From Methylobacterium sp. Leaf104 (GTDB lineage: Bacteria > Pseudomonadota > Alphaproteobacteria > Rhizobiales > Beijerinckiaceae): a DNA stretch of 64,000 nucleotides. The position numbers and the translations under genes were made by a program. This document shows, one piece after another, positions 16,735-26,096 of the stretch. Each line of letters opens with the position of its first letter. Positions within the stretch are counted from its first letter, which is position 1. The notes below the pieces were generated by a model. It saw nothing but the letters and a program-made list of their open reading frames with translations, did not search any database and was not told the DNA's origin. The DNA is taken from positions 127,055-191,054 of the forward strand of contig NZ_LMMZ01000034.1 of the NCBI RefSeq assembly GCF_001422885.1, given 5' to 3'.

Positions 16735-17538
16735 ATGGCTCAGTTCAATCTTCCCAAGAACTCCCAGATCACCGAGGGCAAGACCTGGCCTCGGCCGACC
16801 GGCGCGAACAACCTGCAGGAATTCCGGATCTACCGCTGGAATCCCGATGACGGGAAGAACCCGCGCGTCGACGTCTATCAGGTCGACCGGGACGATTGCG
16901 GCCCGATGGTCCTCGACGCCCTGCTCTGGATCAAGAGCAAGGTCGACTCGACCCTGGTGTTCCGGCGCTCCTGCCGCGAGGGCATCTGCGGCTCCTGCGC
17001 CATGAACATCGAGGGCCAGAACGCGCTCGCCTGCACCATGGGCATCGACGAATGCCAGGAGCACGCCAAGGGCAAGAAGACCGGCGCGGTGCGGATCTAC
17101 CCGTTGCCGCACATGCCGGTGCTGAAGGATCTCGTCCCCGACCTGACGAACTTCTTCGCCCAGCACGCCTCGATCGAGCCCTGGCTCCAGACCGAGACGC
17201 CGGCGCCCGAGGGCGAGTGGAAGCAGACGCCGGAGGATCGGGCGCAGCTCGACGGCCTCTACGAGTGCATCCTCTGCGCCTGCTGCACCACCTCCTGCCC
17301 GAGCTACTGGTGGAACGGCGACCGCTTCCTCGGCCCGGCGGCCCTGCTCCAGGCCTATCGCTGGCTGATCGACAGCCGCGACGAGAACACCGGCGAGCGC
17401 CTCGACGCCCTGCACGATCCCTTCCGGCTGTATCGCTGCCACACGATCATGAACTGCGCCAACACCTGCCCAAAGAGCCTGAACCCGGCCAAGGCCATCG
17501 CCGAGATCAAGAAGATGATGATCGCCCGCGAGGTCTGA
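16735..17538 (+). CDS. sdhB: Succinate dehydrogenase iron-sulfur subunit
   Basis: A 267-residue protein with all three iron-sulfur centre motifs: CREGICGSCAMN plus a later Cys in NALACTMG for [2Fe-2S], CILCACCTTSCP for [4Fe-4S], and CHTIMNCANTCPKSLNPAKA for [3Fe-4S]. It relays electrons from FAD in SdhA to the quinone site. It closes the sdhCDAB operon; a strong hairpin terminator follows 58 bp after the stop. Confidence 0.97.
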   Translation: MAQFNLPKNSQITEGKTWPRPTGANNLQEFRIYRWNPDDGKNPRVDVYQVDRDDCGPMVLDALLWIKSKVDSTLVFRRSCREGICGSCAMNIEGQNALACTMGIDECQEHAKGKKTGAVRIYPLPHMPVLKDLVPDLTNFFAQHASIEPWLQTETPAPEGEWKQTPEDRAQLDGLYECILCACCTTSCPSYWWNGDRFLGPAALLQAYRWLIDSRDENTGERLDALHDPFRLYRCHTIMNCANTCPKSLNPAKAIAEIKKMMIAREV

Positions 17539-17596
17539 GCCGAACTGCGGTTCGGCGAACCCGGTCTCGGCCCCCGCGGTCGAGGCTGGACGAAAG

Positions 17597-17634
17597 AAGG
17601 GGCGCGCGGTCGATCGGACCGCGCGCCCCTTTTC
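17597..17634 (+). terminator. Strong terminator after sdhB, probably bidirectional
   Basis: A perfect 15-bp stem (17597-17611 pairs with 17617-17631, loop GATCG) is followed by TTTTCTT on the plus strand. On the minus strand the flank reads TTCTTTCG, so the same hairpin can also stop transcripts of the converging RND operon, whose last gene ends at 17692. Confidence 0.9.
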
Positions 17635-17691
17635 TTGTGCGTCAAGCCTGCATTCACCGGGGCTCCCCGCGGGAGCGCCCCTTGCGCCGGC

Positions 17692-20600
17692 CTATTCGGC
17701 CGGCGCGTGATGCGGCACGTGCACCGCGCCGGGCTCCGCCTCGGGCTGGATGCCCTCGGTGGCGTCCTTTCGGCGGAAGATCCGCATCACGACCACGAAG
17801 AACACCGGCACGAACAGCACCGCCAGGATGGTGGCCGAGATCATGCCGCCGAGCACGCCGGTGCCGATCGCCTGCTGGCTCTTCGAGGCGGCGCCCGTGG
17901 CGATGGCCAACGGCACCACGCCGAAGATGAAGGCGAGCGAGGTCATCACGATCGGGCGGAAGCGCAGGGCCGAGGCCTCGATGGTGGCGTCGACCAGGGA
18001 CTTGCCGGGCTTCCACAGGTCCTTGGCGAATTCCACGATCAGGATCGCGTTCTTGGCCGAGAGACCGATGATCGTGATGATGCCGATCTTGAAGTAGACG
18101 TCGTTGGGCAGGCCGCGCAGGTACACCGCCGCCACCGACCCGATGATGCCGAGCGGGATCACCAGCAGCACCGAGAACGGGATCGACCAGCTCTCGTAGA
18201 GGGCGGCGAGGCACAGGAACACGATCAGGATCGAGAGGCCGAGGAGCAGCGAGGCCTGGGAGCCCGCCTGCTTCTCCTGCAGCGACTGGCCGGTCCAGGC
18301 GTAGCCGAAGCCCTTCGGCAGCTGCTGCATCAGGCGTTCCATCTCCTCGATCGCGTCGCCCGAGGTGTAGCCGGCGGCCGGCTCGCCGGTGAAGCGGACC
18401 GACTGGTAGCCGTTGAAGCCGACGATCTGCGACGGACCGACGCCCCATTTCAACTCGGCGAAGGACGACATCGGCACCATGGTGCCCGTGGCGTTCTTCA
18501 CCCCGTAGTTCAGCAGGTCAGGGGCCTGCATGCGCTGCAGCTGCTCGGCCTGGACGTAGACGCGCTGCATCTTGCCCTGGTTGGGGAAGTCGTTGGTGTA
18601 GACCGAGCCGAGATTGACCTGGATCGTGCTGTTGATGTCCTCGAACTTGACCCCGAGGGCGGCGGCCTTCTCGCGGTCGATGATCAGCTCCGCCTGCGGG
18701 GTCGGGGACAGGCCCTCGATCTTCATCTTCTGCAGGATGGGGCTCTTCTTCGCGAGCGTGAGCAGCTGCGACTCGGCCGCCGTCAGGGCCGAGTAGCCGC
18801 GCAGCGCCCGGTCCTGGAGACGGAACGAGAAGCCCGCGGCGTTGCCGAGGTTGTCCACCGGCGGCGGCTCCTGCGCGTCGACGATGGCGTCGCGGTAGCC
18901 GGCCAGGGCCGCGTTGGTGTCGGCCACGAGGGCGCTGGCGGAATTGGCCGCGTCGCGCTCGCTCCAGGGCTTCAGGGTGACGAAGGCCTGGCTCAGGTTC
19001 GGGCCCTGGCCCGAGAACGAGAAGCCGTTCAGCATCGTCACGGTGGCCACGCCGGGCCGGGCCAGGAGATACTGCTCCACCTCGCGCACCGCCGTCTGGG
19101 TGCGGTTGAACGAGGCGCCGGGCGGCGTCTGGATGTCGACGGTGAAGAAGCCCTGGTCCTCCACGGGCAGGAAGCCCTCAGGCAGGCGCAGGAAGGCGAA
19201 GCCGACCCCGACCAAGAGGGCGAGGTAGAGCATCATCACCTTGCCGGAGCGCTTGATCAGCCCGGCGACGCCGCGGCCGTAGCGGGCCGTCTCGCGGTCG
19301 ACGATCCGGTTGAACCAGCCGAAGAAGCCGCCCTTGGCGTGGCCGTGGCCCTTCTCGATCGGCTTGAGCAGGGTGGCGCAGAGCGCCGGGGTCAGCGACA
19401 GGGCGAGCAGGGCCGAGAAGCCGATCGAGGTCACCATCGCGATGGAGAACTGCCGGTAGATGATGCCCACCGACCCGGGGAAGAAGGCCATCGGGATGAA
19501 CACCGCGACGAGCACCAGGGTGATGCCGATGATCGCGCCGGTGATCTGGCCCATCGCCTTGCGGGTGGCCTCCTTGGGCGGAAGGCCCTCCTCGTTCATG
19601 ATGCGCTCGACGTTCTCGACCACCACGATGGCGTCGTCGACGAGGATGCCGATGGCCAGCACCATGCCGAACATGGTCAGCACGTTGATCGAGAACCCCG
19701 CCAGCAGCATCACCGTGACCGTGCCGAGCAGCGCGATCGGGACGACGATGGTGGGGATCAGGGTGTAGCGGATGTTCTGCAGGAACAGGAACATGACCAC
19801 GAACACCAGCACCACCGCCTCGACCAGGGTCATCAGGACCTTCTTGATCGAGGCCTTCACGGCCGGGGTGATGTCGTAGGGAATGTCCCACTTCAGACCG
19901 GGCGGGAAGAACTGCGACAGTTCCTCCATCTTGGCGCGGATGGCCTGGGCGGTCTCGAGGGCGTTGCCGTCGGGCGCCAGGGTGACGGAGATGCCCGCCG
20001 CCTCGCCGCCGTTGAGGCGGGTCGAGAACTGGTAGGCGTCGCCGCCCAGTTCGATCCGGGAGACGTCGCGCAGGCGCACGTTGGAGCCGTCGGAATTCGC
20101 CCGCAGCACGATCGCGCCGAAATCCTCGACGGTGTTGAGCTGGCCCTTCACGACGATCGGGGCGAAGACCGGGTGGTTGCTCGGGCTCGGCTGGGCGCCG
20201 ACCGCGCCCGACGCGATCTGGATGTTCTGGTTGCGGATCGCGTCGGTGACGTCCTCGGGCGTCAGGGACAGGCCGCGCAGCTTGTCGGGATCGACCCAGA
20301 CGCGCAGGGAGCGCTCCGTCGAGTACAGCGTCGCGCGGCCGACGCCGGGCACGCGCCGGATCTCGTTGATCACGTTGCGGATGAGGAAGTCGCCCAGCCC
20401 GATCTCGTCCATCTTCCCGTCGGTCGAGACCAGGGTGATGATGTTGAGCGTCGCGGCCGAGGCCTCCTCGACCAGGATGCCCTGCTGTCGGACCTCGGCG
20501 GGAAGCCGCGCCTCGACGCGCTTGAGGCGGTTCTGCACCTCGACCGAGGCGAGGGCCGGGTCGGTGCCCGGCAGGAAGGTCGCGGTGATGTTGATCGAGC

Positions 20601-20856
20601 CGAACGAGTCGGTGGTCGACTCGAAGCTCATGATGTTGGCCGCACCGTTCAGCTCATCCTCGATGAGCCGGGTCGTGCCGGTATAGAGGCTCTCCACCGA
20701 GGCGCCCGGGAAGGCGGTGGAAAGGGCGATCGAGGGCGGCGCGATCACGGGGTACTGCGCCACCGGCAGCAGGGGCAGCGAGAGCACGCCGCCCAGGATG
20801 ATGAAGAGGGCGACGACCCAGGCGAAGACCGGCCGGTCGATGAAGAAACGAGCCAT
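17692..20856 (-). CDS. RND multidrug efflux permease (AcrB/HAE1 family)
   Basis: A 1054-residue inner-membrane pump. It begins MARFFIDRPVFAWVVALFII, the standard HAE1 start, and has 12 membrane helices in two repeats with large periplasmic loops. The proton-relay aspartates are in ILVDDAIVVVENVER (about 405-420) and the relay lysine in GLSAKNAILIVEFAKD (about 935-950). It exports drugs, dyes or detergents using the proton gradient with the adaptor encoded 3 bp upstream and an outer-membrane channel not found here. The C-terminal tail is short and His/Pro-rich. The substrate is unknown. Confidence 0.95.
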   Translation of the reverse strand: MARFFIDRPVFAWVVALFIILGGVLSLPLLPVAQYPVIAPPSIALSTAFPGASVESLYTGTTRLIEDELNGAANIMSFESTTDSFGSINITATFLPGTDPALASVEVQNRLKRVEARLPAEVRQQGILVEEASAATLNIITLVSTDGKMDEIGLGDFLIRNVINEIRRVPGVGRATLYSTERSLRVWVDPDKLRGLSLTPEDVTDAIRNQNIQIASGAVGAQPSPSNHPVFAPIVVKGQLNTVEDFGAIVLRANSDGSNVRLRDVSRIELGGDAYQFSTRLNGGEAAGISVTLAPDGNALETAQAIRAKMEELSQFFPPGLKWDIPYDITPAVKASIKKVLMTLVEAVVLVFVVMFLFLQNIRYTLIPTIVVPIALLGTVTVMLLAGFSINVLTMFGMVLAIGILVDDAIVVVENVERIMNEEGLPPKEATRKAMGQITGAIIGITLVLVAVFIPMAFFPGSVGIIYRQFSIAMVTSIGFSALLALSLTPALCATLLKPIEKGHGHAKGGFFGWFNRIVDRETARYGRGVAGLIKRSGKVMMLYLALLVGVGFAFLRLPEGFLPVEDQGFFTVDIQTPPGASFNRTQTAVREVEQYLLARPGVATVTMLNGFSFSGQGPNLSQAFVTLKPWSERDAANSASALVADTNAALAGYRDAIVDAQEPPPVDNLGNAAGFSFRLQDRALRGYSALTAAESQLLTLAKKSPILQKMKIEGLSPTPQAELIIDREKAAALGVKFEDINSTIQVNLGSVYTNDFPNQGKMQRVYVQAEQLQRMQAPDLLNYGVKNATGTMVPMSSFAELKWGVGPSQIVGFNGYQSVRFTGEPAAGYTSGDAIEEMERLMQQLPKGFGYAWTGQSLQEKQAGSQASLLLGLSILIVFLCLAALYESWSIPFSVLLVIPLGIIGSVAAVYLRGLPNDVYFKIGIITIIGLSAKNAILIVEFAKDLWKPGKSLVDATIEASALRFRPIVMTSLAFIFGVVPLAIATGAASKSQQAIGTGVLGGMISATILAVLFVPVFFVVVMRIFRRKDATEGIQPEAEPGAVHVPHHAPAE

Positions 20857-20859
20857 GGG

Positions 20860-22164
20860 TCAGCGCACCTGCGAGACGGGCTTGGCCGCGCCGGCCTTGC
20901 TCGGATCGGTCTTGGTCGGATCGGCCTTCGCTTCGCCCGGCTTGGCGCCGGCATCGGCATCCGCCGTGTCGGTGTCGCGGGGCTTCGGCTCGTGGTCCTC
21001 GGTGGCCGATTTGAGCTCGACGGTCTTCACCTCCTGGCCGGCGACGATCTTCTGCACGCCCTCGACCACGACCCGGTCGCCGGCCTTCAGGCCGGAGCGG
21101 ATGATCCACTGGTTGCCGACCACCGAGCCGACCTCCACGGGCTGGAGCATCACCTTGCTGTCGTCCCGCACGACCCAGACCTCGGCCTTGCCGTCGCTGG
21201 TGCGCTGGATCGACTGCTGCGGCACCGCCAGGGCGTCGGTGTCGATGCCCTGCTTGATGCGGGCGCGGACATACATGCCGGGGAACAATTCGTCGTGCGG
21301 GTTCGGGAACAGCACGCGCAGGGTCACCTGGCCGGTGCTGGGGTCGGCGGTGACGTCCGAGAACAGCAGCTTGCCGGCCGAACCGTAGAGCGAGCCGTCA
21401 TCCATGATCAGGTGCACGTTCGCGGTGTCGGCCGAGAGGCGCGAGAGCTCGCCGCTGGCGAGGTCCCGGCGCAGCTTGTTCAATTCGCCCACCGACTGGG
21501 TGATGTCGACGTAGATCGGGTCGAGCTGCTGGATGGTGGCGAGGTTGGCCGCGCCCCCCTGCTCCACCAGGGTGCCCTCGGTGAGGAGCGCCCGGCCGAT
21601 GCGGCCCGAGATCGGCGCGCGGACGTCGGTCCAGCTCAGGTTGAGCTTGGCCCGGTCCCGGGTCGCCTTGGCGCCGGCGACCTCGGCCTCGGCCTGTTTC
21701 AGGCTCGCATAGGCGCTGTCGTACTGGGCCTGGCTCGCGGTCTGGCGCGACAGCAGCTGCTCGAGGCGGTCGGCCTGCTGGCTGGCGAGGACCTGGGCGG
21801 CCTCCGTGCGGGCGAGTGCCGCCTCGGCGCTCTGGAGTTCGACCGCGAAGGGCGCCGGATCGATCTTGTAGAGGAGGTCGCCCTCCTTCACGAGGCTGCC
21901 CTGCTCGAAGGTGCGCTTCACCACGAGGCCGGAGACGCGCGAGCGCACCTCGGCGATCCGCAGGGGAGCGACGCGGCCCGGCAGGTCGCGCAGATAGGGG
22001 ATCGGCTGCTCGCGGACGGTGACGATGCCGACCTCCGGGACCGGCCCGGGGACCGGCGCGGACGCCTGCTGCTTCTGATTGCAGGCCGAGAGGGCGACCA
22101 GCACGAAGCCTGCCGCCAGCGCGGTCGGCCGGGTTCGGAACAGGCGGTGGTTCAAGGACGTCAC
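20860..22164 (-). CDS. RND efflux periplasmic adaptor lipoprotein (AcrA-like)
   Basis: A 434-residue membrane-fusion protein. From the GTG at 22164 the N-terminus is TSLNHRLFRTRPTALAAG followed by a lipobox VALSAC, so it should be a lipoprotein. The lipoyl/barrel-sandwich halves (VRSRVSGLVVKRTFEQGSLV and LSWTDVRAPISGRIGRALL) flank a coiled-coil hairpin rich in Ala, Gln and Leu. The C-terminal end (from about 385) is an unusual charged tail rich in Lys, Asp, Thr and Pro. AGGAG lies 10 bases before the GTG. It bridges the AcrB-like pump and an outer-membrane channel. No regulator (TetR or MarR) is adjacent. Confidence 0.92.
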   Translation of the reverse strand: MTSLNHRLFRTRPTALAAGFVLVALSACNQKQQASAPVPGPVPEVGIVTVREQPIPYLRDLPGRVAPLRIAEVRSRVSGLVVKRTFEQGSLVKEGDLLYKIDPAPFAVELQSAEAALARTEAAQVLASQQADRLEQLLSRQTASQAQYDSAYASLKQAEAEVAGAKATRDRAKLNLSWTDVRAPISGRIGRALLTEGTLVEQGGAANLATIQQLDPIYVDITQSVGELNKLRRDLASGELSRLSADTANVHLIMDDGSLYGSAGKLLFSDVTADPSTGQVTLRVLFPNPHDELFPGMYVRARIKQGIDTDALAVPQQSIQRTSDGKAEVWVVRDDSKVMLQPVEVGSVVGNQWIIRSGLKAGDRVVVEGVQKIVAGQEVKTVELKSATEDHEPKPRDTDTADADAGAKPGEAKADPTKTDPSKAGAAKPVSQVR

Positions 22165-22507
22165 GATCGTTTCGCTCCTGCGAAAGTTCGGCAAAAGGCG
22201 CTCGGCCCCGGGGCCGGCATCGCCGCGTTCAGGGTCCAGGGCCCTCATGCACCGCGAGCGGGCCGGGCCGTGGCAATCGTCGGGCCATGTCGGGATGGCC
22301 GTGACGGGATCGGGATCTGCTGCAACTTCGGCGAGCGCGGGAGCGGCCGGATCTGGCCGAGGCTGGATCATGCCGAATCGCTCCGCGGCCGGATCGCCCG
22401 GGACGATCCTCGCCTAGCCTACAATCTGGGCGATCCGACGACACGCGCACCACCGGCACGCGAAGTGCGGTCCGGACGCACGCAAACGTGAGCGATCCGG
22501 TGCCCGC
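22165..22507. other. 343-bp region upstream of the RND operon, no gene seen
   Basis: This stretch lies between the end of the minus-strand gene at 22508 and the start of the adaptor gene, so it should contain the efflux promoter. I find no convincing -35/-10 pair, operator dyad or terminator, and no reading frame with a ribosome binding site. Confidence 0.4.
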
Positions 22508-22933
22508 TCAGATCAGGAGGTCACGCCGCGGCGGGCGTTCCAGGGGCGAGATCGCGCGGGTCTCACAGTCCACCGCGGCGCGCGGCAGGCCGAGGCGCTT
22601 CGGCTCGTGCCGGCCGATCGGGACGATCCGCTGCTGGGAGACGCTGCCGGCCGCCTCGTCGAGGTCGACCATCCCGACGGAGATCCGCGCCAGCAGGTCG
22701 GGGGCGTTCGGAACCGTCGTCGCCGCCATCGCGGCGTGACGCTCGAACCCGCGTGGGGCGTCGCCCGAGCCCTGCAGGAGGGGCAGCATCGCGCAGACGA
22801 GGAACAGCAGGGCGAGGAGACCCGACACCGCCGTGCCGAGCGCACAGCCGAGCCCATGACGACCGAGCCCATGCCGGCCGGCCCGCGCCGGATCGGCACA
22901 GGCGGACGGACCCGCATCGGCGGCACTGGCCAT
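22508..22933 (-). CDS. Hypothetical single-pass membrane protein
   Basis: A 141-residue protein not recognised by family. A short polar N-terminus containing Gly/His/Arg (GRHGLGRHGLGCALG) is followed by one hydrophobic helix, VSGLLALLFLVCAMLPLL, and a soluble tail of about 85 residues including MAATTVPNAPDLLARIS. The start is uncertain: ATG at 22933 is used, but in-frame GTG codons 7 and 9 triplets upstream are also open. It runs in the same direction as the RND operon but 343 bp away. Another frame of the same stretch (to 22513) is open but Arg/Ser-rich and looks like a shadow. Confidence 0.5.
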   Translation of the reverse strand: MASAADAGPSACADPARAGRHGLGRHGLGCALGTAVSGLLALLFLVCAMLPLLQGSGDAPRGFERHAAMAATTVPNAPDLLARISVGMVDLDEAAGSVSQQRIVPIGRHEPKRLGLPRAAVDCETRAISPLERPPRRDLLI

Positions 22934-23203
22934 ATGGCTTGTTGGGCTGCTCACGGTCACGAGTCTGGGGCTGGCCAGCCTGGGCCGCAAGTTCCTGCGG
23001 CATTGTGTCAGGTGCCCCGGGCCGTTCCCCGGGACCCGCGGATCCGAGGCGTTGCCGGGATCACACAGGGGCGGCCCGTTCCGCCGAGGCTCGGTTGACC
23101 ACCCCGCTCCATCCCGCCAAGGCTCTCGCCCCCGACCACATGCCTCCGGGAAAGCCGGGCCTCCGCGCCCGCCCTTTGCCGGTTCACGGCAGGAGGACAG
23201 ACC

Positions 23204-23776
23204 ATGCAGACGCGCCGCGTTCTCGCCGCATCCGCCCTGGCGGCGGCCCTGACCGTATCGACCGGACCGGCCTTCGCCGGAAACCCGTTCGACAGCGGGC
23301 CCATCGCCGACTTCATGAACATCTTCAAGGAGCAGGCGATCCCCCGCGAGACCGTCGCCTGGAAGGGCACGGAAAAGCCCGGCACGATCGTGGTCTCGAC
23401 CAGCCAGCGCCGGCTCTACTACGTGCTCGGCGCCGGCCAGGCCGTGCGCTACGGCGTCGGCGTCGGTCGCCAGGGCTTCTCGTGGTCCGGCGAGAAGCGC
23501 GTGACCATGAAGAAGGAATGGCCGGATTGGCGCCCGCCGTCGCAGATGCTGGCGCGCCGCCCCGACCTGCCGCGCTTCATGGCCGGCGGCCAGGACAACC
23601 CCCTCGGCGCGCGGGCGCTCTACCTCGGCTCCTCGCTCTACCGTATCCACGGTTCGAACGAGCCCGAGACCATGGGCGCCGCCGTCTCCTCGGGCTGCAT
23701 CCGCATGACCAACAAGGACATCGTCGACCTCTACGATCGCGCCAAGGTCGGCACGAGGGTCGTCGTCCGCAACTGA
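23204..23776 (+). CDS. L,D-transpeptidase (ErfK/YbiS/YcfS/YnhG family)
   Basis: A 190-residue secreted protein. The signal peptide MQTRRVLAASALAAALTVST ends near AFA. The YkuD catalytic domain shows IVVSTSQRRLYYVLG, YGVGVGRQGFSWSG, and the active-site block YRIHGSNEPETMGAAVSSGC, in which the histidine and the SSGCIRM cysteine form the catalytic pair. These enzymes make 3-3 cross-links in peptidoglycan or attach proteins to it in the periplasm. An AGGAGG-like site precedes the ATG. It stands alone between a divergent membrane-protein gene and a TSUP exporter gene. Confidence 0.92.
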   Translation: MQTRRVLAASALAAALTVSTGPAFAGNPFDSGPIADFMNIFKEQAIPRETVAWKGTEKPGTIVVSTSQRRLYYVLGAGQAVRYGVGVGRQGFSWSGEKRVTMKKEWPDWRPPSQMLARRPDLPRFMAGGQDNPLGARALYLGSSLYRIHGSNEPETMGAAVSSGCIRMTNKDIVDLYDRAKVGTRVVVRN

Positions 23777-23849
23777 GCCGCGCCTCCGGCGCTCCCATCC
23801 TCCATCCCGCCTCCAGTCGGTCTTCACTGGACCATGACGTGAGGACGGG

Positions 23850-24650
23850 ATGATCTTCGGGGTGGATATCGGCCTGATCGCGGGCCTGTTCGCGGTCGCG
23901 GTGGCGGCCGGCTGCGTCGATGCGATCGCGGGCGGCGGCGGCCTGCTCACCGTCCCGGCCCTGCTGCTCGCGGGGCTCGATCCCGTCTCGGCGATCGCGA
24001 CGAACAAGCTCCAGGGCAGCGCCGGCGCGGTCTCCTCGACCCTCGCCTTCGCGCGCCGCCGCCTGATCCACTGGCCCGATGCCTGGAAGATCGCGGTGAG
24101 CGCCGGCTGCGCCTCCGTCGCCGGTGCGCTCTGCGTCAGCCTGCTGCCGCGCGCCGTCCTCGACGCCGCGGTGCCGATCCTGCTCGTGGCCATCGCGATC
24201 TACTTCGCGACCGCCAAGCGCATGAGCAACGAGGACGCCACCGCGCGGATCACGCCGAACTGGTTCGCCCTGACCTGGGCACCGGCCGTCGGCTTCTACG
24301 ACGGCGTGTTCGGCCCCGGCGCGGGGGCCTTCTACATGATCGGCTTCGTGACCCTGCTCGGCCTCGGCGTGGTCAGGGGCACAGCCCACACCAAGCTCGC
24401 CAACGCCGCGAGCAATCTCGGCAGCCTCGCCCTGTTCGCCCTGGGCGGCCACGTGGTCTGGGCGATCGGCCTGACGATGGCGGTGGGCGCCTTCCTCGGC
24501 GCGCAGATCGGCTCGCGCCTGGCGATCCGCATGGGCGCGCGGCTGATCCGCCCCCTCCTCGTCACCATCGCCTGCGTGATGGCGCTGCGCCTCCTCTCCG
24601 ACCCGGCCAACCCGCTGCGGCGCGCCGTGCTCGGATGGTTCGGCGGCTGA
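23850..24650 (+). CDS. TSUP (TauE/SafE/YfcA-type) membrane transporter
   Basis: A 266-residue protein with about eight helices. The two family motifs are visible: GGGGLLTVPALLLAGLDPVS near the N-terminus and the repeat-related GFYDGVFGPGAGAFYMIGFV in the middle, followed by HTKLANAASNLGSL. TSUP proteins are thought to move sulfite, sulfonates or related organic anions; the YfcA branch has this GGGG and FGPG pattern. The start at 23850 is preceded by a GAGGACGGG segment. The substrate is not deducible, and the neighbours do not point to sulfur chemistry. Confidence 0.85.
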   Translation: MIFGVDIGLIAGLFAVAVAAGCVDAIAGGGGLLTVPALLLAGLDPVSAIATNKLQGSAGAVSSTLAFARRRLIHWPDAWKIAVSAGCASVAGALCVSLLPRAVLDAAVPILLVAIAIYFATAKRMSNEDATARITPNWFALTWAPAVGFYDGVFGPGAGAFYMIGFVTLLGLGVVRGTAHTKLANAASNLGSLALFALGGHVVWAIGLTMAVGAFLGAQIGSRLAIRMGARLIRPLLVTIACVMALRLLSDPANPLRRAVLGWFGG

Positions 24651-24729
24651 TCGCCGATCACCGGTCCGCCTGCGACGACCCGCCATCCGGTTCCTGGTTT
24701 CAAGGGGGCCGGCCGTTCGGAGGCGCGGC

Positions 24730-24900
24730 GTGCGGCTTCGGACGAAGCCGAACATCGTCGAGGATCCCGTCGCGACCGGACCGGTGCGGCGGATCCGGGA
24801 GCGCTTCGCGCGAACCCCGGAGGCTGTGTTCGGGCTGGCCTTGGGCGCGATCGGCACCCCCATCCTGACCGATGGTCTGCGCGAGATCGTCCGGCGCTGA
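24730..24900 (+). CDS. Small hypothetical protein, 56 residues
   Basis: An open frame from GTG (24730) to TGA (24898-24900), missed by length-based gene calling. GGAGG stands six bases before the GTG, a near-ideal ribosome binding site. The product begins VRLRTKPNIVEDPVAT and continues with an amphipathic basic stretch RRIRERFARTP and a mildly hydrophobic segment AVFGLALGAIGTPILTDGL. It could be a small membrane-associated protein. I know no family for it. It lies 79 bp past the TSUP gene and converges on mcd. Confidence 0.5.
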   Translation: MRLRTKPNIVEDPVATGPVRRIRERFARTPEAVFGLALGAIGTPILTDGLREIVRR

Positions 24901-24957
24901 CTTGGGTGTCGCCGAGCCGCCGGCCGGTCGCGGCCGCGGGTCCCGGGGTGAGGCCCC

Positions 24958-26004
24958 TCAGCGCGGCATGAAGGCCCAGTAATCCAGGTCGAGGATCACG
25001 GCCGGGTCGTAGGCGTCGCCGACCTTGTCGGGGTGGTTGCCGCAGGGCTGGTTCTTGGTGGCGACCGTGCGCAGGCGCAGCGCCCCGATATCGCTGCGGC
25101 CCGGCAGCTCGGCGGTCTCCAGCACCTCGCTCCAGGCATAGACGGTGTCGCCGGCGAAGAGCGGGGCGACGTGGCGCCCGGCATTGATGCCCGCCAGGGC
25201 GAAGGCGTTGCCGAGGCCGTTGAAGCTCAGCGCCCGGGCGAGCGAGATCACGACGCCGCCGTAGATCAGCCGGCGGCCGAAGCGCGTGTCCTTGGCCGCG
25301 TAGCCGTCGAAATGCACCTTGGCGGTGTTCTGGTAGAGGCGCGTGGCGATCTGGTGCTCGGCCTCCTCGACGGTCATGCCGTCGACGTGGTCGATCCGCT
25401 CCCCGACGACGTAGTCGCCGAAGCGGTGTGGCGAGCCGGCGAGCGCGCAGTCGTAGGCACCGGCGTTCAGGGGTGGCAGGGCACCGGCGAGGTCGGCCGG
25501 GTCCACCACCTTGGCGAAGGTCGGCACGTGCTCCCGGGCGATCGTCGCCTCCGGATCGCGCTTCTTCACCAGCACCCAGCGGCAGTAGCTCAGCACGGTC
25601 TCGCCGTTGGCGTCCGAGCCGGTGGAGCGGACATAGACCACGCCGGTCTGGCGGTTCGAGCTCTCCTTGAGGCCGATCACCTCGGAGACGGTCGAGAGGG
25701 TCTCGCCCGGATAGACCGGCCGGCGGAAGCCGCCCTCGGCGTAGCCGAGATTGGCCAGGGCGTTGAGGGAGATGTCCGGCACGGTCTTGCCGAAGACCAC
25801 GTGGAAGGTGAGCAGGTCGTCGAGGGGGCTCTGCGGATAGCCGATGGCGCGGGCGAAAGCGTCGGAGGACTGCACGGCGAAGCGCGGGCCGTAGAGCGCG
25901 GTGTAGAGCGCGACGTCGCCCTGGGTGACCGTGCGGGGCGTGGCATGGCGGATGGTCTCCCCGAGGCGGTAATCCTCGAAGAAGCGGCCGGGATTGGTCT
26001 TCAT
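24958..26004 (-). CDS. mcd: Mesaconyl-CoA hydratase (ethylmalonyl-CoA pathway)
   Basis: A 348-residue double-hotdog (MaoC-like) protein beginning MKTNPGRFFEDYRLGETIRH. Segments ALYTALYGPRFAVQSSDAFA, PLDDLLTFHVVFGKTVPDIS, GYAEGGFRRPVYPGETLSTV and ALSFNGLGNAFALAGINAG match beta-methylmalyl-CoA dehydratase/mesaconyl-CoA hydratase as I know it from Methylobacterium and Rhodobacter. It interconverts mesaconyl-C1-CoA and beta-methylmalyl-CoA, a step in glyoxylate regeneration for the serine cycle and in acetyl-CoA assimilation. No other ethylmalonyl-CoA pathway gene is adjacent, but scoAB at 29446-30857 belongs to related acetoacetyl-CoA metabolism. The start at 26004 gives the conserved N-terminus. 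Confidence 0.88.
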   Translation of the reverse strand: MKTNPGRFFEDYRLGETIRHATPRTVTQGDVALYTALYGPRFAVQSSDAFARAIGYPQSPLDDLLTFHVVFGKTVPDISLNALANLGYAEGGFRRPVYPGETLSTVSEVIGLKESSNRQTGVVYVRSTGSDANGETVLSYCRWVLVKKRDPEATIAREHVPTFAKVVDPADLAGALPPLNAGAYDCALAGSPHRFGDYVVGERIDHVDGMTVEEAEHQIATRLYQNTAKVHFDGYAAKDTRFGRRLIYGGVVISLARALSFNGLGNAFALAGINAGRHVAPLFAGDTVYAWSEVLETAELPGRSDIGALRLRTVATKNQPCGNHPDKVGDAYDPAVILDLDYWAFMPR

Positions 26005-26096
26005 GACGGTCTCGTTCCCAGGGCGGCGCGGTTGCGCGTCGGTTTCTTGTGTCGGGCGGGTCGTCGTTGCGTCCCGCCCCTCGGGAGCCCCTCGGC

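Noticed and set aside
17635..22491. 1618-codon plus-strand open frame across the RND operon
   Set aside because: It is the mirror of the efflux genes on the other strand; composition is His/Arg/Glu/Gly-rich and no domain is visible. GC-rich genes leave long open shadows.
22513..22926. Alternative minus-strand frame over the small membrane protein
   Set aside because: Arg/Ser/Pro-rich throughout with no hydrophobic helix; the overlapping frame ending at 22508 has a plausible membrane segment.
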